This document shows, in pieces, positions 27,686-37,147 of a stretch of 64,000 nucleotides of DNA (positions are counted from its first letter, which is position 1; every line of letters starts with the position of its first letter). The DNA is from Flavobacterium pallidum. GTDB taxonomy: Bacteria > Bacteroidota > Bacteroidia > Flavobacteriales > Flavobacteriaceae. A program made the translations under genes and the position numbers. The stretch lies in assembly GCF_003097535.1 (NCBI RefSeq), contig NZ_CP029187.1:2356001-2420000 (forward strand), given 5' to 3'. The notes beneath the pieces are model-generated. The model worked only from the letters and a program-made list of their open reading frames with translations, was not told the origin of the DNA and did not search any database.

Positions 27686-29908
27686 CTAAAGTTTGGCAAT
27701 CCGCTTCCGGTCACCCACAATCCAAAGGATGTCGTCTTTCTGGAGCACCAATTGCGATTCCGGATTAAAGGTACGTTTGCCTTTTCGCTCAAACCCGACG
27801 ATAAGTCCGTTTGTCTTTTCACGCAATTGCGATTCGCGGATACTTTTTCCGATGAATTCCTCATGATGGACTTCAATCTGGCGCAATACAATATCAGGTT
27901 CTACCGTTTTTTCCGGGGGTGCCACTTCATTTTCGGCCAGATATTTCCTGAAATGCTGCACCTGCTGGTCGGTCCCGATAATACAGATTTCATCAGCGGG
28001 GAAGAGCCTTTCTGCCCGCCCCGGAATATTGATCGTAATGTCACCCCGCTTTATAAATGCAATATTGATCCCGATTTCCTCTCGTAGCTGTAACTCTTCC
28101 AAAGTTTTCCCAACGATGTTTGATTCTTTTGCAATCTCAAAAATGGCCATATGCCCTTCCCACGGCGTTAAATCACTGCGCGTAAACTTTGCTTTGATGA
28201 TTTCGCGCGCATTCAGGTTTTTCATGAAATGATTCTCAATGCGGTGGTATTGTGCATTGAGTCTCTTTGGGAAAATAATATATAATGCGACAGCCGATAC
28301 GAAAGCAATCAGCGCCACTTCAGGCGAGAAGAAATTATTAAGCATAAAACCAATGTAAACCATTGTCAATACAAAGCGCAATAAAATCATCATAATGATC
28401 GGGCCACGGTATTTGCGTTCCTGCATCAGTATCAACACCTCGTTGACTTTCACGCGGCGCAATGCCAAAGCCCATAAAAACGGAGCCAATACTATAAGGG
28501 TACCCAAAGCCACCAGCGCATGCCCCAATTGGGAATCTTTGGCAAGCGGCAGCACGAACCTGGCAGAAAGTAGGATCCCGGCTACAATGATTACGGAATG
28601 TATGATTACCTGCACCATATACGCCCGCAACACAACCTGCCAGTTGCTGACCGATCTTATGGATTGTGCACTGGCACTGTAACGCTCGATTTTCTTAGTC
28701 CATTTCCTCGGTAATTTTTTTGAAAGCAATTCTGCAAATGCAGGTGCAGCCCTTACCATAAAAGGTGTTGTAAATGTCGTTACCGCCGAAACGGCAACAA
28801 CTATCGGGTAAAGAAAATCACTGGTGACATTCAGTGTCATCCCTAAAGTGGCGATGATGAACGAGAATTCCCCGATTTGTGACAAACTCATACCCGTCTG
28901 CACCGACTGCTTTAAAGGCTGTCCGGAAAGCAGTGAACCGGCGGTAGAACTTAAGGATTGCCCGATGATCGTTACCAATGTCAGGATCATCACCGGCCCT
29001 GCATATTGCATCAGCGTATCGGGATTGATCAACATGCCGACCGATACAAAAAATACGGCACCGAAAAGGTCTTTTACAGGCTTTACCAAATGCTCGATAT
29101 GTTCAGCCTGAGTAGTTTCTGCAATAACAGAACCCATGATAAAAGCGCCTAAAGCCGGTGAAAATCCAACACCATCGGCCAGAATGACCATCATTAAGCA
29201 CAAAGCAATCGAAACAATCAGCAGCATTTCATCGCTGAGCAGGCTTTTGGCTTTCTTTAATAATGTAGGAATGAAAAAGATGCCTGATACAAACCAGATG
29301 GTTAGGAAGAACAATAGTTTGGCTACTGATTTGACCAGTTCCGTTCCCGAAAACTGCTGACTTACCGCAATTGTCGACAGCAAAACCATCATCAGGATGG
29401 CAATAATATCCTGCACGATTAATGCGCCAACGACGTTTCCGGCGAATTTTTGTGCCTTGACCCCCAATTCATCAAAGGTTTTCAGGATAATGGTTGTCGA
29501 TGAAATGGACAGGATGACGCCCAGGAAAATGCAATCCATCGTTTCCCAGCCCAGGAATTTCCCTGCGCCGTAACCCATGAAAAGCATCGAAACGATTTGT
29601 ACCGTTGCTGTAACCGATGCTGTTCCGCCGACTTTCATCAACTTTTTAAAGCTGAATTCCAGACCGAGGCTGAACAACAGGAAAATCACGCCAATCTGTG
29701 CCCAGACTTCAACGCTTTTAAGGTCTTTAACAGATGGAAAGAAATCAAAATGGTTCCCTGCCAAAAATCCCGCAATCAGGTAACCCAAAACCAGCGGTTG
29801 CTTGATTTTCTTAAACAGTATTACCGCAACGCCTGCAGTCATCAATATCAAACCCAGATCGCTGATAAGCGGGTAGAGATGGTTTGAGGTTTCTGCGGTG
29901 GCACTCAT
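27686..29908 (-). CDS. CPA2-family cation:proton antiporter with regulatory C-terminus
   Basis: A 740-residue KefB/C-like transporter. Residues about 10-400 form the Na/H-exchanger membrane domain, including FLLFSLGLEFSFKKL and PALGAFIMGSVIAET. Four further membrane segments (about 430-560) are not part of standard Kef proteins. The cytosolic part has two TrkA-C-like domains (ELQLREEIGINIAFIKRGD and SIRESQLREKTNGLIVGFERKG), with no NAD-binding TrkA-N domain. It probably exports K+ or Na+ in exchange for protons, gated by a ligand on TrkA-C. It lies 25 bases after purB on the same strand. Confidence 0.9.
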   Translation of the reverse strand: MSATAETSNHLYPLISDLGLILMTAGVAVILFKKIKQPLVLGYLIAGFLAGNHFDFFPSVKDLKSVEVWAQIGVIFLLFSLGLEFSFKKLMKVGGTASVTATVQIVSMLFMGYGAGKFLGWETMDCIFLGVILSISSTTIILKTFDELGVKAQKFAGNVVGALIVQDIIAILMMVLLSTIAVSQQFSGTELVKSVAKLLFFLTIWFVSGIFFIPTLLKKAKSLLSDEMLLIVSIALCLMMVILADGVGFSPALGAFIMGSVIAETTQAEHIEHLVKPVKDLFGAVFFVSVGMLINPDTLMQYAGPVMILTLVTIIGQSLSSTAGSLLSGQPLKQSVQTGMSLSQIGEFSFIIATLGMTLNVTSDFLYPIVVAVSAVTTFTTPFMVRAAPAFAELLSKKLPRKWTKKIERYSASAQSIRSVSNWQVVLRAYMVQVIIHSVIIVAGILLSARFVLPLAKDSQLGHALVALGTLIVLAPFLWALALRRVKVNEVLILMQERKYRGPIIMMILLRFVLTMVYIGFMLNNFFSPEVALIAFVSAVALYIIFPKRLNAQYHRIENHFMKNLNAREIIKAKFTRSDLTPWEGHMAIFEIAKESNIVGKTLEELQLREEIGINIAFIKRGDITINIPGRAERLFPADEICIIGTDQQVQHFRKYLAENEVAPPEKTVEPDIVLRQIEVHHEEFIGKSIRESQLREKTNGLIVGFERKGKRTFNPESQLVLQKDDILWIVGDRKRIAKL

Positions 29909-29933
29909 AAAGGTAATTTTTTAAATCCCCGGG

Positions 29934-31280
29934 TCAGATGCCGAGGTAGTTTGAAGGACTGATATTCAGCAATTCCTGCTTAATGGCATCACTGACATCC
30001 AGGGTTGCGATAAAGTCGTGGATCGCTTTTTTATCGATGGTAGTATTGGTGCGTGTTAGCCCTTTCAAGGCTTCATATGGATTCGGGTACCCTTCACGAC
30101 GTAAGATCGTCTGGATCGCTTCAGCAACGACTGCCCAGTTTTTTTCGAGGTCTTCTGCGAATTTATCAGCATTCAGCAATAATTTATTCAGGCCTTTCAG
30201 CGTCGCTTCAAATCCGATCAATGTATGCCCCATCGGTACGCCTATGTTTCGCAACACCGTACTGTCGGTCAAATCGCGCTGCAATCTTGAAATCGGTAAT
30301 TTCGCCGATAAATGCTCGAAAATAGCATTGGCAATGCCTAAATTCCCTTCTGAATTTTCAAAATCAATCGGGTTCACTTTATGTGGCATCGCTGACGAAC
30401 CGATTTCCCCGGCCTTGATTTTCTGCTTAAAATAATCTATTGAAACATAGGTCCATACATCACGGTCCAGGTCAATCAAAATCGTATTGATCCTTTTCAA
30501 AGCATCAAAAAATGCGGCAAAATGATCGTAATGCTCAATCTGCGTCGTCGGGAACGAATGCTGTAAACCCAGCGCACCTTCGACAAAATGATTCCCGAAA
30601 TGCTTCCAGTCAATTTCCGGATAAGCCACGTGATGCGCGTTGAAGTTTCCTGTTGCACCGCCAAATTTCGCCGCAAACGGAATATTGAACAACAAGCGCA
30701 ACTGCTCCTCAAGCCTTTCTACAAAAACCCCGATTTCCTTTCCGAGTCGGGTAGGGGAAGCCGGCTGCCCGTGCGTGCGTGCCAGCATTGCAATGTCTTT
30801 CCATTCAATGCTTAATTCCTTTAATTTATTGATGAGTTCAATCAACAGCTTTAAATACACATCCTGAAAAGCTTCTTTTGTAGAAAGCGGAATTGCGGTA
30901 TTATTAATGTCCTGCGATGTCAGCCCGAAATGAATAAATTCCTTGTATTTCGCCAGGCCCAATCCGTCAAATTTTTCCTTGATGAAATATTCCACGGCTT
31001 TCACGTCGTGATTTGTCGTCTTTTCAGTCTCCTTGATCCAAAGCGCATCTGCGGTGGAAAAATCCTTGTAAATAAGCCTGAGTTTTTCAGCCAGGTTCTG
31101 GTCAATGCCGCTCAGTTGCGGCAACGGAATCTCGCAAAGGGCAATAAAATATTCGATTTCTACCAATACGCGGTAACGGATCAAAGCCTCTTCCGAGAAA
31201 TATTTTGACAGTGAAATGGTCTTGCTGCGGTATCTTCCATCAATCGGTGAAATGGCGTTCAGCGCGGTCAGGTCTTGCAT
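29934..31280 (-). CDS. purB: Adenylosuccinate lyase
   Basis: Acts twice in purine synthesis: on SAICAR and on adenylosuccinate, releasing fumarate. The 448-residue length and sequence fit the E. coli-type enzyme. Visible motifs: N-terminal ISPIDGRYRSKTISLSKYFS, TNHDVKAVEYFI, the LTSQDINNTAIP substrate site, ARTHGQPASPTRLGKE (catalytic His) and the fumarase-superfamily signature GSSAMPHKVNPIDFEN. First gene of a likely purB-antiporter transcript. The promoter has TATATTTG about 27 bases upstream. Confidence 0.97.
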   Translation of the reverse strand: MQDLTALNAISPIDGRYRSKTISLSKYFSEEALIRYRVLVEIEYFIALCEIPLPQLSGIDQNLAEKLRLIYKDFSTADALWIKETEKTTNHDVKAVEYFIKEKFDGLGLAKYKEFIHFGLTSQDINNTAIPLSTKEAFQDVYLKLLIELINKLKELSIEWKDIAMLARTHGQPASPTRLGKEIGVFVERLEEQLRLLFNIPFAAKFGGATGNFNAHHVAYPEIDWKHFGNHFVEGALGLQHSFPTTQIEHYDHFAAFFDALKRINTILIDLDRDVWTYVSIDYFKQKIKAGEIGSSAMPHKVNPIDFENSEGNLGIANAIFEHLSAKLPISRLQRDLTDSTVLRNIGVPMGHTLIGFEATLKGLNKLLLNADKFAEDLEKNWAVVAEAIQTILRREGYPNPYEALKGLTRTNTTIDKKAIHDFIATLDVSDAIKQELLNISPSNYLGI

Positions 31281-31306
31281 TTTTTGTGTTGTTTTTGCGT
31301 TAAAAG

Positions 31307-31337
31307 CAAATATAACCCTTACGTTTTAAACGCGAAA
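31307..31337 (-). promoter_or_regulatory. purB promoter
   Basis: Minus strand TTTC (31337-31334), 19 bases, TATATTTG (31314-31307), about 27 bases before the purB ATG. Confidence 0.55.
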
Positions 31338-31372
31338 GGAATCGAAATCAATAAATGTTATTTTTTTGGTAA

Positions 31373-31459
31373 TTTTCAGGAGCTATATCCCGCTCTCCGC
31401 TATATCTTTTTCTTTTTTAAGGAAAAAGAAAAAGGATGCCGCTGCGATCGGGGCTAGGG
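31373..31459. repeat. Dispersed foldable element, copy E (Flavo-1-like)
   Basis: Plus strand TTTTCAGGAGCTATATCCCG, CTCTCCGCTATATC, a T-rich/A-rich hairpin (CTTTTTCTTTTTT / AAAAAGAAAAAGG-type arms), ATGCCGCTGCG, ATCGGGGCTAGGG. The outer pairing is CCCG/CGGG. It lies between the sirtuin end and the purB promoter; read this way it is antisense to both. Confidence 0.6.
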
Positions 31460-31472
31460 GCACGTACGAAAA

Positions 31473-32162
31473 TTAACGGATCATCTTCGATTTAAAAACC
31501 GCCATCCCTTCTGAACCTCCAAGCGCAATAATTTCCAAAGGATTTCTCAGATTCGGAATGTGCGCCGGATTCGGGTCGATATAATATAGCGGAACATGTT
31601 GCTGCGTAAAATCGATCAGGCCCGCCGCAGGATATACCTGCAATGAGGTTCCGATAACGATAAAAATATCCGCTTCCATAGCAATCTGCGCGGCTTCTTC
31701 CAACGCAGGAACTGCTTCGCCGAACCAGACGATATGTGGGCGCAGCTGGTGTCCGGTACCATCCAGGTCGCCTAAAACCAAATCGTGTTCCCAGTGTAAA
31801 ATATGATTTTGGTTTCTGGTACTACGCACTTTAAACAATTCGCCATGCAAATGCAATATCTTTGAACTTCCGGCACGTTCATGCAAATTATCGACATTTT
31901 GCGTGATGATGTGTACGTCAAAATGATTTTCGAGTTCCGCTAAAATGACATGGCCGTTATTGGGTTCGACTTCATGCAATTGCCGCCTGCGCTGGTTGTA
32001 AAAATCAAGTACCAGCTCCGGGTTATTCCTGAAACCTTCGGGCGTGGCAACTTCCATGACATCATGGCCTTCCCACAATCCATTGCTGTCGCGGAATGTT
32101 TTGATCCCGCTTTCGGCACTGATTCCGGCACCGCTCAGTACAACAAGTTTTTTCTTTTGCAT
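31473..32162 (-). CDS. cobB: Sirtuin, NAD-dependent protein deacylase (CobB-like, class III)
   Basis: Removes acyl groups from protein lysines using NAD. The 229-residue protein has the catalytic sirtuin core only: VLSGAGISAESGIKTFRD, then TQNVDNLHERAG, LHLHGELF with the catalytic His, GIxVWFGEAVP-type region (HIVWFGEAVP) and VIGTSLQVYPA. FYNQRRRQL matches the Tyr-x-x-Arg motif of E. coli CobB and SIRT5, which favours succinyl- or malonyl-lysine. The four zinc-binding cysteines are absent; the loop reads RSTRNQNHILHWEHD. I start at MQKKKLVVLSG (32162), the family start, not the ATG at 32225. Confidence 0.92.
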   Translation of the reverse strand: MQKKKLVVLSGAGISAESGIKTFRDSNGLWEGHDVMEVATPEGFRNNPELVLDFYNQRRRQLHEVEPNNGHVILAELENHFDVHIITQNVDNLHERAGSSKILHLHGELFKVRSTRNQNHILHWEHDLVLGDLDGTGHQLRPHIVWFGEAVPALEEAAQIAMEADIFIVIGTSLQVYPAAGLIDFTQQHVPLYYIDPNPAHIPNLRNPLEIIALGGSEGMAVFKSKMIR

Positions 32163-32227
32163 ATCAAATCTAAAGTATGAAATCCTTATAAAACTACGGT
32201 TTTTATTATTTTTGGCAAAAAACATTT

Positions 32228-32893
32228 ATGGCCGACATCGATTACCTGAATTACCTCGAAGGTTTCCTGACCGACAACCGCAAGGAAAAATTCCTCAAAG
32301 TGCTGGCAAACCGTACCAATCATTTTACGATTGCCATTGAGGATGTTTTCCAGTTGCACAATACCAGCGCTGTCATGCGAAGCTGCGAAGTTTTCGGGAT
32401 CCAGAATTTGCATGTGATCGAAGAACGATATGGCAAACAGGTTGACAAACAGATTGCGATGGGTGCTCAAAAGTGGGTTGATATCAGCCGTTATGAAAGT
32501 ATGTCGGAATGTATTGCCAGGATAAAATCGCAGGGTTATAAAATCATTGCCACTACGCCGCATGAAGAGGATTGCCTGATGGATGATTTTGATATCACAC
32601 CCAAAAGCGCGCTTTTTTTTGGTACGGAAATCAACGGTTTGTCTGAAGAAGTATTAAGCCAGGCAGACGGGTTCCTGAAAATCCCGATGGTAGGCTTTAC
32701 GGAAAGCCTGAATATTTCTGTTTCGGCAGCAATTATCATTCAGAATATCACGGAAAGGCTCCGGAAATCGGATGTCAACTGGCAGCTTTCGGAAGAAGAA
32801 TTATTGGAAAAAAGAATTGATTGGTCGCGGAATTCCATAAAGGACATTAAACGGATTGAAGCACGGTATTTTGAAGAGAGATTTGAGAGTTGA
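32228..32893 (+). CDS. trmH: SpoU/TrmH-family RNA 2'-O-methyltransferase
   Basis: A 221-residue SPOUT methyltransferase, best matched to TrmH, which makes Gm18 in the tRNA D-loop. Motif 1 is NTSAVMRSCEVFG (Asn/Arg near 38-44), motif 2 FFGTEINGLSEEVLSQAD and motif 3 IPMVGFTESLNISVSAAII. N- and C-terminal helical extensions flank the knot as in TrmH. rRNA-specific relatives exist, so the target is likely rather than certain. It has a TATTTTTG element (32207-32214) upstream and is divergent from the sirtuin gene. Confidence 0.9.
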   Translation: MADIDYLNYLEGFLTDNRKEKFLKVLANRTNHFTIAIEDVFQLHNTSAVMRSCEVFGIQNLHVIEERYGKQVDKQIAMGAQKWVDISRYESMSECIARIKSQGYKIIATTPHEEDCLMDDFDITPKSALFFGTEINGLSEEVLSQADGFLKIPMVGFTESLNISVSAAIIIQNITERLRKSDVNWQLSEEELLEKRIDWSRNSIKDIKRIEARYFEERFES

Positions 32894-32918
32894 GGATTGA
32901 GACGGAGAATTATCAATA

Positions 32919-33689
32919 CTATTTTTTCTTCAAGATCTTATACTCCTCGTAACACGCACTGATCGCATCCATGATCTGCAAGTCGTTGGCGGTCTTGATG
33001 AATTGCTCTGAGTAATTGCAGCGTGCCATGATTTCCCCGATTTCTTCTTTGCTGACACCAAGCAATACGGCAATCATCTCCCGGTCGAATCGTTCTTCCA
33101 AGGCGTTGCGTACGGCATCATCTTTCTTCATTTCCTTTAACCTGCGGAGTTCCGTAGGTTTTTTTCCAAAGAAATTATAAAGCATGTCAGCAGGGTTGAA
33201 AATCGATCCAAGCACACGCCCGAAAGCATTCGGGGAATACGCATCGCCAGCTTCATAACCCGCCGGAAGCCCGGAAATACTGTAGCGGTAATTTTCTTTT
33301 ATAGGAATGAGTTTTGCGTCGATTTCAAGGTAACCCGTAAGATTGTAAGGGCGAACGACGACTTCTTCTAAAGCATATGCTTTCTCAGTCAGATGAATGG
33401 TGGTGGTTTTGTTCTTGATCCAGTCGTTGGTTACACGGACTTTAATCGACTTGAATCCGAGAAAGGAGATATGGATCGTATCATTGGCCGTGACGGTAAT
33501 CTTAAAATTCCCTTTGTCATCTGAAATCGTGCCTTTTACCTTATTGATATTGATGATATTCACATTCGGCATCGGGACCAGTGTATTGTCATTCAGGATG
33601 GTACCACTGACAAGCTGTTCCTCCTGTTTTTCCTGTGCGGAAATGACAGTGGAGAAAAGTATAAAAAAGAAAACTGCAAAATATCTCAT
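32919..33689 (-). CDS. Exported protein with carboxypeptidase-regulatory-like domain
   Basis: A 256-residue protein with a signal peptide (MRYFAVFFFILFSTVISAQ), then a beta-sandwich CarboxypepD_reg-like domain (about 25-115; VSGTILNDNTLVPMPNVNI, KGTISDDKGNFKITV), the module that opens many TonB-dependent receptors. No receptor barrel follows. The rest (about 120-256) is not recognised; it is mostly helical near the C-terminus. It may be a periplasmic or outer-membrane accessory. The frame opens upstream, but the ATG at 33689 gives the signal peptide, so I use it. Confidence 0.85.
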   Translation of the reverse strand: MRYFAVFFFILFSTVISAQEKQEEQLVSGTILNDNTLVPMPNVNIININKVKGTISDDKGNFKITVTANDTIHISFLGFKSIKVRVTNDWIKNKTTTIHLTEKAYALEEVVVRPYNLTGYLEIDAKLIPIKENYRYSISGLPAGYEAGDAYSPNAFGRVLGSIFNPADMLYNFFGKKPTELRRLKEMKKDDAVRNALEERFDREMIAVLLGVSKEEIGEIMARCNYSEQFIKTANDLQIMDAISACYEEYKILKKK

Positions 33690-33775
33690 ACCCGTTTTAA
33701 GCGGTTTAAAAGTAATAAAACTCTTAAGATATTTTGCAGTCAACATATAAATTATGGCAAAATTAACAAAATGCC

Positions 33776-35686
33776 TTAGTCCTTGCGCGGACGCTTCGGC
33801 CTTGACTGGTCGCTGAAGCTTTCTGAACGCCTTGGTGCCCTTTCCGAAGTGAATTTTCCTTCACGTCTCGGGGTTTCAGAACGGCTGAATTTACTTTCAT
33901 TGCTTCCGCCTTTGTCAGATGAAAACCTGGAAGGCTTGTCGCTTTTAAATCCGCCACCGAAGCTTTTTCCGCTACGGTCGCCACCGAAACTTCTGCCACC
34001 ACGGTCTCCGCCAAAGCTCCTTCCGCCGCGGTCTCCGCCGAATCCACCACTTCTTCCGTTGTGGTCCCTGCGTCCGCCGCCGTCGTTTTTAGAAATTTCC
34101 ACATTGATGCGTCGCCCGCCAAGGGTAACATTGTTCAGGATTTCCATCACTTTGTCGGTATGTTCAGGATCGGTGTTGAAGAAGGAGAATCCTTCTTTTA
34201 CATCTACCTTGTATACATCGTCGCGTCCAAGATCAAGGGTTTCTTTAAGGAAATCCTTCAATTGCATCCAGTCGAAATCATCCCTTGAACCGATGTTTAC
34301 GAAATAACGGACCGCGCCGCCATTGCTTTCACGTGGCTCACGCTCTTCGCGTTTCCCTGCAGATTGTGCTGAAAGGTCGCGTGTCTTTTTATAATAATTG
34401 ATGAATCGGTTGAATTCTACCGACACCATTTTCTTGATCAGCTCTTCTTTGGTAAGCCCTTCCAATACATTATTAATGGCCGGAAGATAATTGTCGATTT
34501 CGTGATCAACTTCAGTATCCTTTATTTTATTGGCAAGGTGTAAAAGCTGGATTTCGCAGATTTCAATTCCGGAAGGTATTGTCTTTTCTTCAAATTTCTG
34601 CTTGATGATTTTTTCGATGGTAGAAATCTTGCGCAATTCACTTTTGGTAACAATCACAATAGAAGTCCCCAGTTTACCGGCACGCCCAGTCCTTCCCGAA
34701 CGGTGGTTGTAGGTTTCAATTTCGTCCGGAAGCTGGTAGTTTACCACGTGGGTTACATTATCAACGTCGATTCCTCGTGCTGCAACATCTGTAGCTACAA
34801 GCATCTGGATTTGCCTTCCCCGGAATGATTTCATTACAGAATCACGCTGTGCCTGTGACAAATCGCCGTGCAAAGCCGCAGCGTTGTAACCATCTTCAAT
34901 CAGTTTTTCGGCAACCTGCTGCGTGTCCCTTTTCGTACGGCAGAATACCACTGAAAAGATGTCCGGGTTCGCATCGGCAAGGCGTTTTAAAGCTTCATAA
35001 CGGTCACGTGCATTTACAAGGTAAAATTCATGCGAAACTGTTGCAGAACCAGAGTTCTTCGTTCCCACAGTGATTTCAATTGGATTCTCCATGAATTTCT
35101 TTGCGATGCGCGCCACTTCGGCAGGCATGGTCGCAGAGAAAAGCCAGGTGCTTTTTTCCTCAGGAGTGTCGGATAAGATGGAAACGATGTCTTCATAAAA
35201 GCCCATGTTCAGCATCTCATCTGCCTCATCGAGCACGCAATAGTCAATTTGTGTGATATTGACCAACCCGCGGTTGATCATGTCCTGCATCCTTCCCGGA
35301 GTCGCCACGATAATCTGCGCGCCGCGCTTGATTTCGCGTGCCTGTTCGGTAATACTTGCACCGCCGTAGATGGCCACGACATTGATTCCTTTTTCGTACT
35401 TCGAGTAATTCTTGATCTCGTTTGTGATCTGCAAACAAAGTTCGCGGGTAGGTGATAAGATTAACGCCTGTGTATTTCTGTTGTCAGCGTCGATCTTATG
35501 GATCAGCGGAAAGCCAAAAGCTGCGGTTTTCCCTGTCCCTGTCTGGGCTAACGCAACTAAATCGGTGTCTTGTTCCAATAGCATTGGAATCGCTTTTTCC
35601 TGCACTTCGGTCGGATTCTCAAATCCCAGATCGATAATCGCACGGTTCAGCGACTCTTTCAATCCTAATTGTTCAAATTTATTCAT
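33776..35686 (-). CDS. deaD: DEAD-box RNA helicase with DbpA-like RNA-binding domain and RGG-like tail
   Basis: A 636-residue RNA helicase. The core (about 1-370) has the Q motif (FENPTEVQEKAIP), Walker A AQTGTGKTA, PTREL, VLDEADEML, SAT, ARGIDV and HRSGRTGRAG. A DbpA/CsdA-type RNA-recognition domain follows (about 460-530; VRYFVNIGSRDDFDWMQLKD, KEGFSFFN). The tail holds near-repeats of GGDRGGRSF and then Ser/Lys/Arg-rich sequence ending RPKRPRKD. It is probably a cold-response or ribosome-assembly helicase. I start at MNKFEQLGL (35686), where homology begins and 22 bases past a TACTTTTG element. Confidence 0.94.
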   Translation of the reverse strand: MNKFEQLGLKESLNRAIIDLGFENPTEVQEKAIPMLLEQDTDLVALAQTGTGKTAAFGFPLIHKIDADNRNTQALILSPTRELCLQITNEIKNYSKYEKGINVVAIYGGASITEQAREIKRGAQIIVATPGRMQDMINRGLVNITQIDYCVLDEADEMLNMGFYEDIVSILSDTPEEKSTWLFSATMPAEVARIAKKFMENPIEITVGTKNSGSATVSHEFYLVNARDRYEALKRLADANPDIFSVVFCRTKRDTQQVAEKLIEDGYNAAALHGDLSQAQRDSVMKSFRGRQIQMLVATDVAARGIDVDNVTHVVNYQLPDEIETYNHRSGRTGRAGKLGTSIVIVTKSELRKISTIEKIIKQKFEEKTIPSGIEICEIQLLHLANKIKDTEVDHEIDNYLPAINNVLEGLTKEELIKKMVSVEFNRFINYYKKTRDLSAQSAGKREEREPRESNGGAVRYFVNIGSRDDFDWMQLKDFLKETLDLGRDDVYKVDVKEGFSFFNTDPEHTDKVMEILNNVTLGGRRINVEISKNDGGGRRDHNGRSGGFGGDRGGRSFGGDRGGRSFGGDRSGKSFGGGFKSDKPSRFSSDKGGSNESKFSRSETPRREGKFTSERAPRRSESFSDQSRPKRPRKD

Positions 35687-35707
35687 AAGGTATTTTAAAA
35701 TATTTTG

Positions 35708-35715
35708 CAAAAGTA
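35708..35715 (-). promoter_or_regulatory. -7 element of the DEAD-box helicase promoter
   Basis: Minus strand TACTTTTG (TAnnTTTG), 22 bases upstream of the chosen start; the -33 box is weak. The rest of the 35716-35900 gap is AT-rich with nothing else recognised. Confidence 0.45.
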
Positions 35716-35900
35716 GTGCTAATATTCCGCAATAACTAATGGTCGGTAGTTTATTGTTGATTTATTAATTATTGAAAATCAGCGAGATATATTGTTTTAT
35801 TGAAGTGAATGTAAAAATTGATTTTTTTAATTGACTGAAAATCGTCTTTGCTAAAGGACTTTCAATTCAAAAGCTTATGGTTAAGAACGTAAATTGTAAA

Positions 35901-37139
35901 TTATTGCACAATGAGTTTTGCTGTTGAGATTCTTTTTTCATTGATAACTTCAACTATATAAAATCCTTGGTTGAGTAACTGTAAATCAAGTGTCAAAGTG
36001 TCGTTGCTCCAACTTTTCCCTACAGGAATTTCTCTCCCCATGGCATCAAAAACCCTTACTGTAGCCTGCTCCGGGTTTTCCGATTTAAGTGATACATAGT
36101 CGTGGGCGGGATTAGGGAACAATGATATTTGATGGTTTTGGAAAGTATCAACAGCAAGTCCGTCAATAGCAGTATTCAGGATTGTTCCATCATCTCCTAC
36201 GGCATAACCATGAGTATCAGTAAAAAACAGTCCATACAGTTGTGGTGAAAAGTTCGTGGTTGTCCATGTGAGTCCACCATCAGTAGTTTCCATAATTTTC
36301 CCATCATATTCGCCAAAAGTTTCACTTCCTGCGGCATAGCCATTCAATGCATCGGTAAAAAAAATGGATTTCAGATAACCCGGGATACGTGGCAATTGAA
36401 ACCAGGAAACACCGCCATCAGTGGTCTTTATCAGGTTAATATCATTAATACCCCATGACCTTCCCACTGCATAACCTGTATTAGCATCGGGAAAGCTCAT
36501 CGAGTTGAAACTGTCAACATAACTATTGTTAAGGTAACTTATTGTCCAGTTAAGACCTCCGTCTGTGGTCATGAGGATAATCTTTTTACCCGCTTCAGCA
36601 GGATCTGATGCGCCAGCGATAAATCCGGTATTGGCATCTTTGAAATATATATCATGGCAAACAGTAAAAAGTACAGGCAAGGGAAACTTTGGGAGCAGGT
36701 TCCAGTTTTGTCCACCATCTGTGGTTTTGTATAATTTTCCATATGATCCGCCAGCATATCCTGTGTTGGTATCTGTGAAAAATAATGACAAAATATTCGT
36801 GCCTAAAGTTGCCCCGAATGTAAAAGTGGTCCATGTATTACCACCATCTGTTGTTTTTAATATAAAGCCGTTACTTCCAATATATCCCGTATCTCCATCA
36901 ATAAAAAAAACTGTATTGAGAGTTTGCGTTGTGCCGCTTTGTAAAACGATCCAGCTGCTTCCCGCATTAGTGGTTTTGATGATGGTGCCGTTATCGCCCA
37001 CACAATAACCTGTCATGGCATCGCTGAAAAAGACATCCCTGAGTCTGCTGTCCTGTGGCAGAGGATCTTGTAGTGCCCATTGAGAAAAAGACAATACAGG
37101 GCAGAGTAAAAAAATAATCAAGTATGCGTTTATCTTCAT
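35901..37139 (-). CDS. T9SS-secreted YCF48-like beta-propeller protein
   Basis: A 412-residue exported protein. A signal peptide (about 1-19, ending LSFS) is followed by seven or so repeats of about 45 residues with the pattern TTDGGxxW and NTGYAxG. These are typical of the YCF48/BNR-type beta-propeller used by photosystem assembly factor HCF136 and many surface proteins. The last about 75 residues (SLFPNPAHDYVSL ... GFYIVEVINEKRISTAKLIV) form a type A sorting domain for the type IX secretion system, which places it on the cell surface or outside. It lies eight bases after rdgB and is probably co-transcribed. Ligand unknown. Confidence 0.9.
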   Translation of the reverse strand: MKINAYLIIFLLCPVLSFSQWALQDPLPQDSRLRDVFFSDAMTGYCVGDNGTIIKTTNAGSSWIVLQSGTTQTLNTVFFIDGDTGYIGSNGFILKTTDGGNTWTTFTFGATLGTNILSLFFTDTNTGYAGGSYGKLYKTTDGGQNWNLLPKFPLPVLFTVCHDIYFKDANTGFIAGASDPAEAGKKIILMTTDGGLNWTISYLNNSYVDSFNSMSFPDANTGYAVGRSWGINDINLIKTTDGGVSWFQLPRIPGYLKSIFFTDALNGYAAGSETFGEYDGKIMETTDGGLTWTTTNFSPQLYGLFFTDTHGYAVGDDGTILNTAIDGLAVDTFQNHQISLFPNPAHDYVSLKSENPEQATVRVFDAMGREIPVGKSWSNDTLTLDLQLLNQGFYIVEVINEKRISTAKLIVQ

Positions 37140-37147
37140 GATATTCT

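Noticed and set aside
33783..34307. Pro/Leu-rich 174-codon frame opposite the helicase tail
   Set aside because: It is simply the complement of the Gly/Arg repeat coding DNA.
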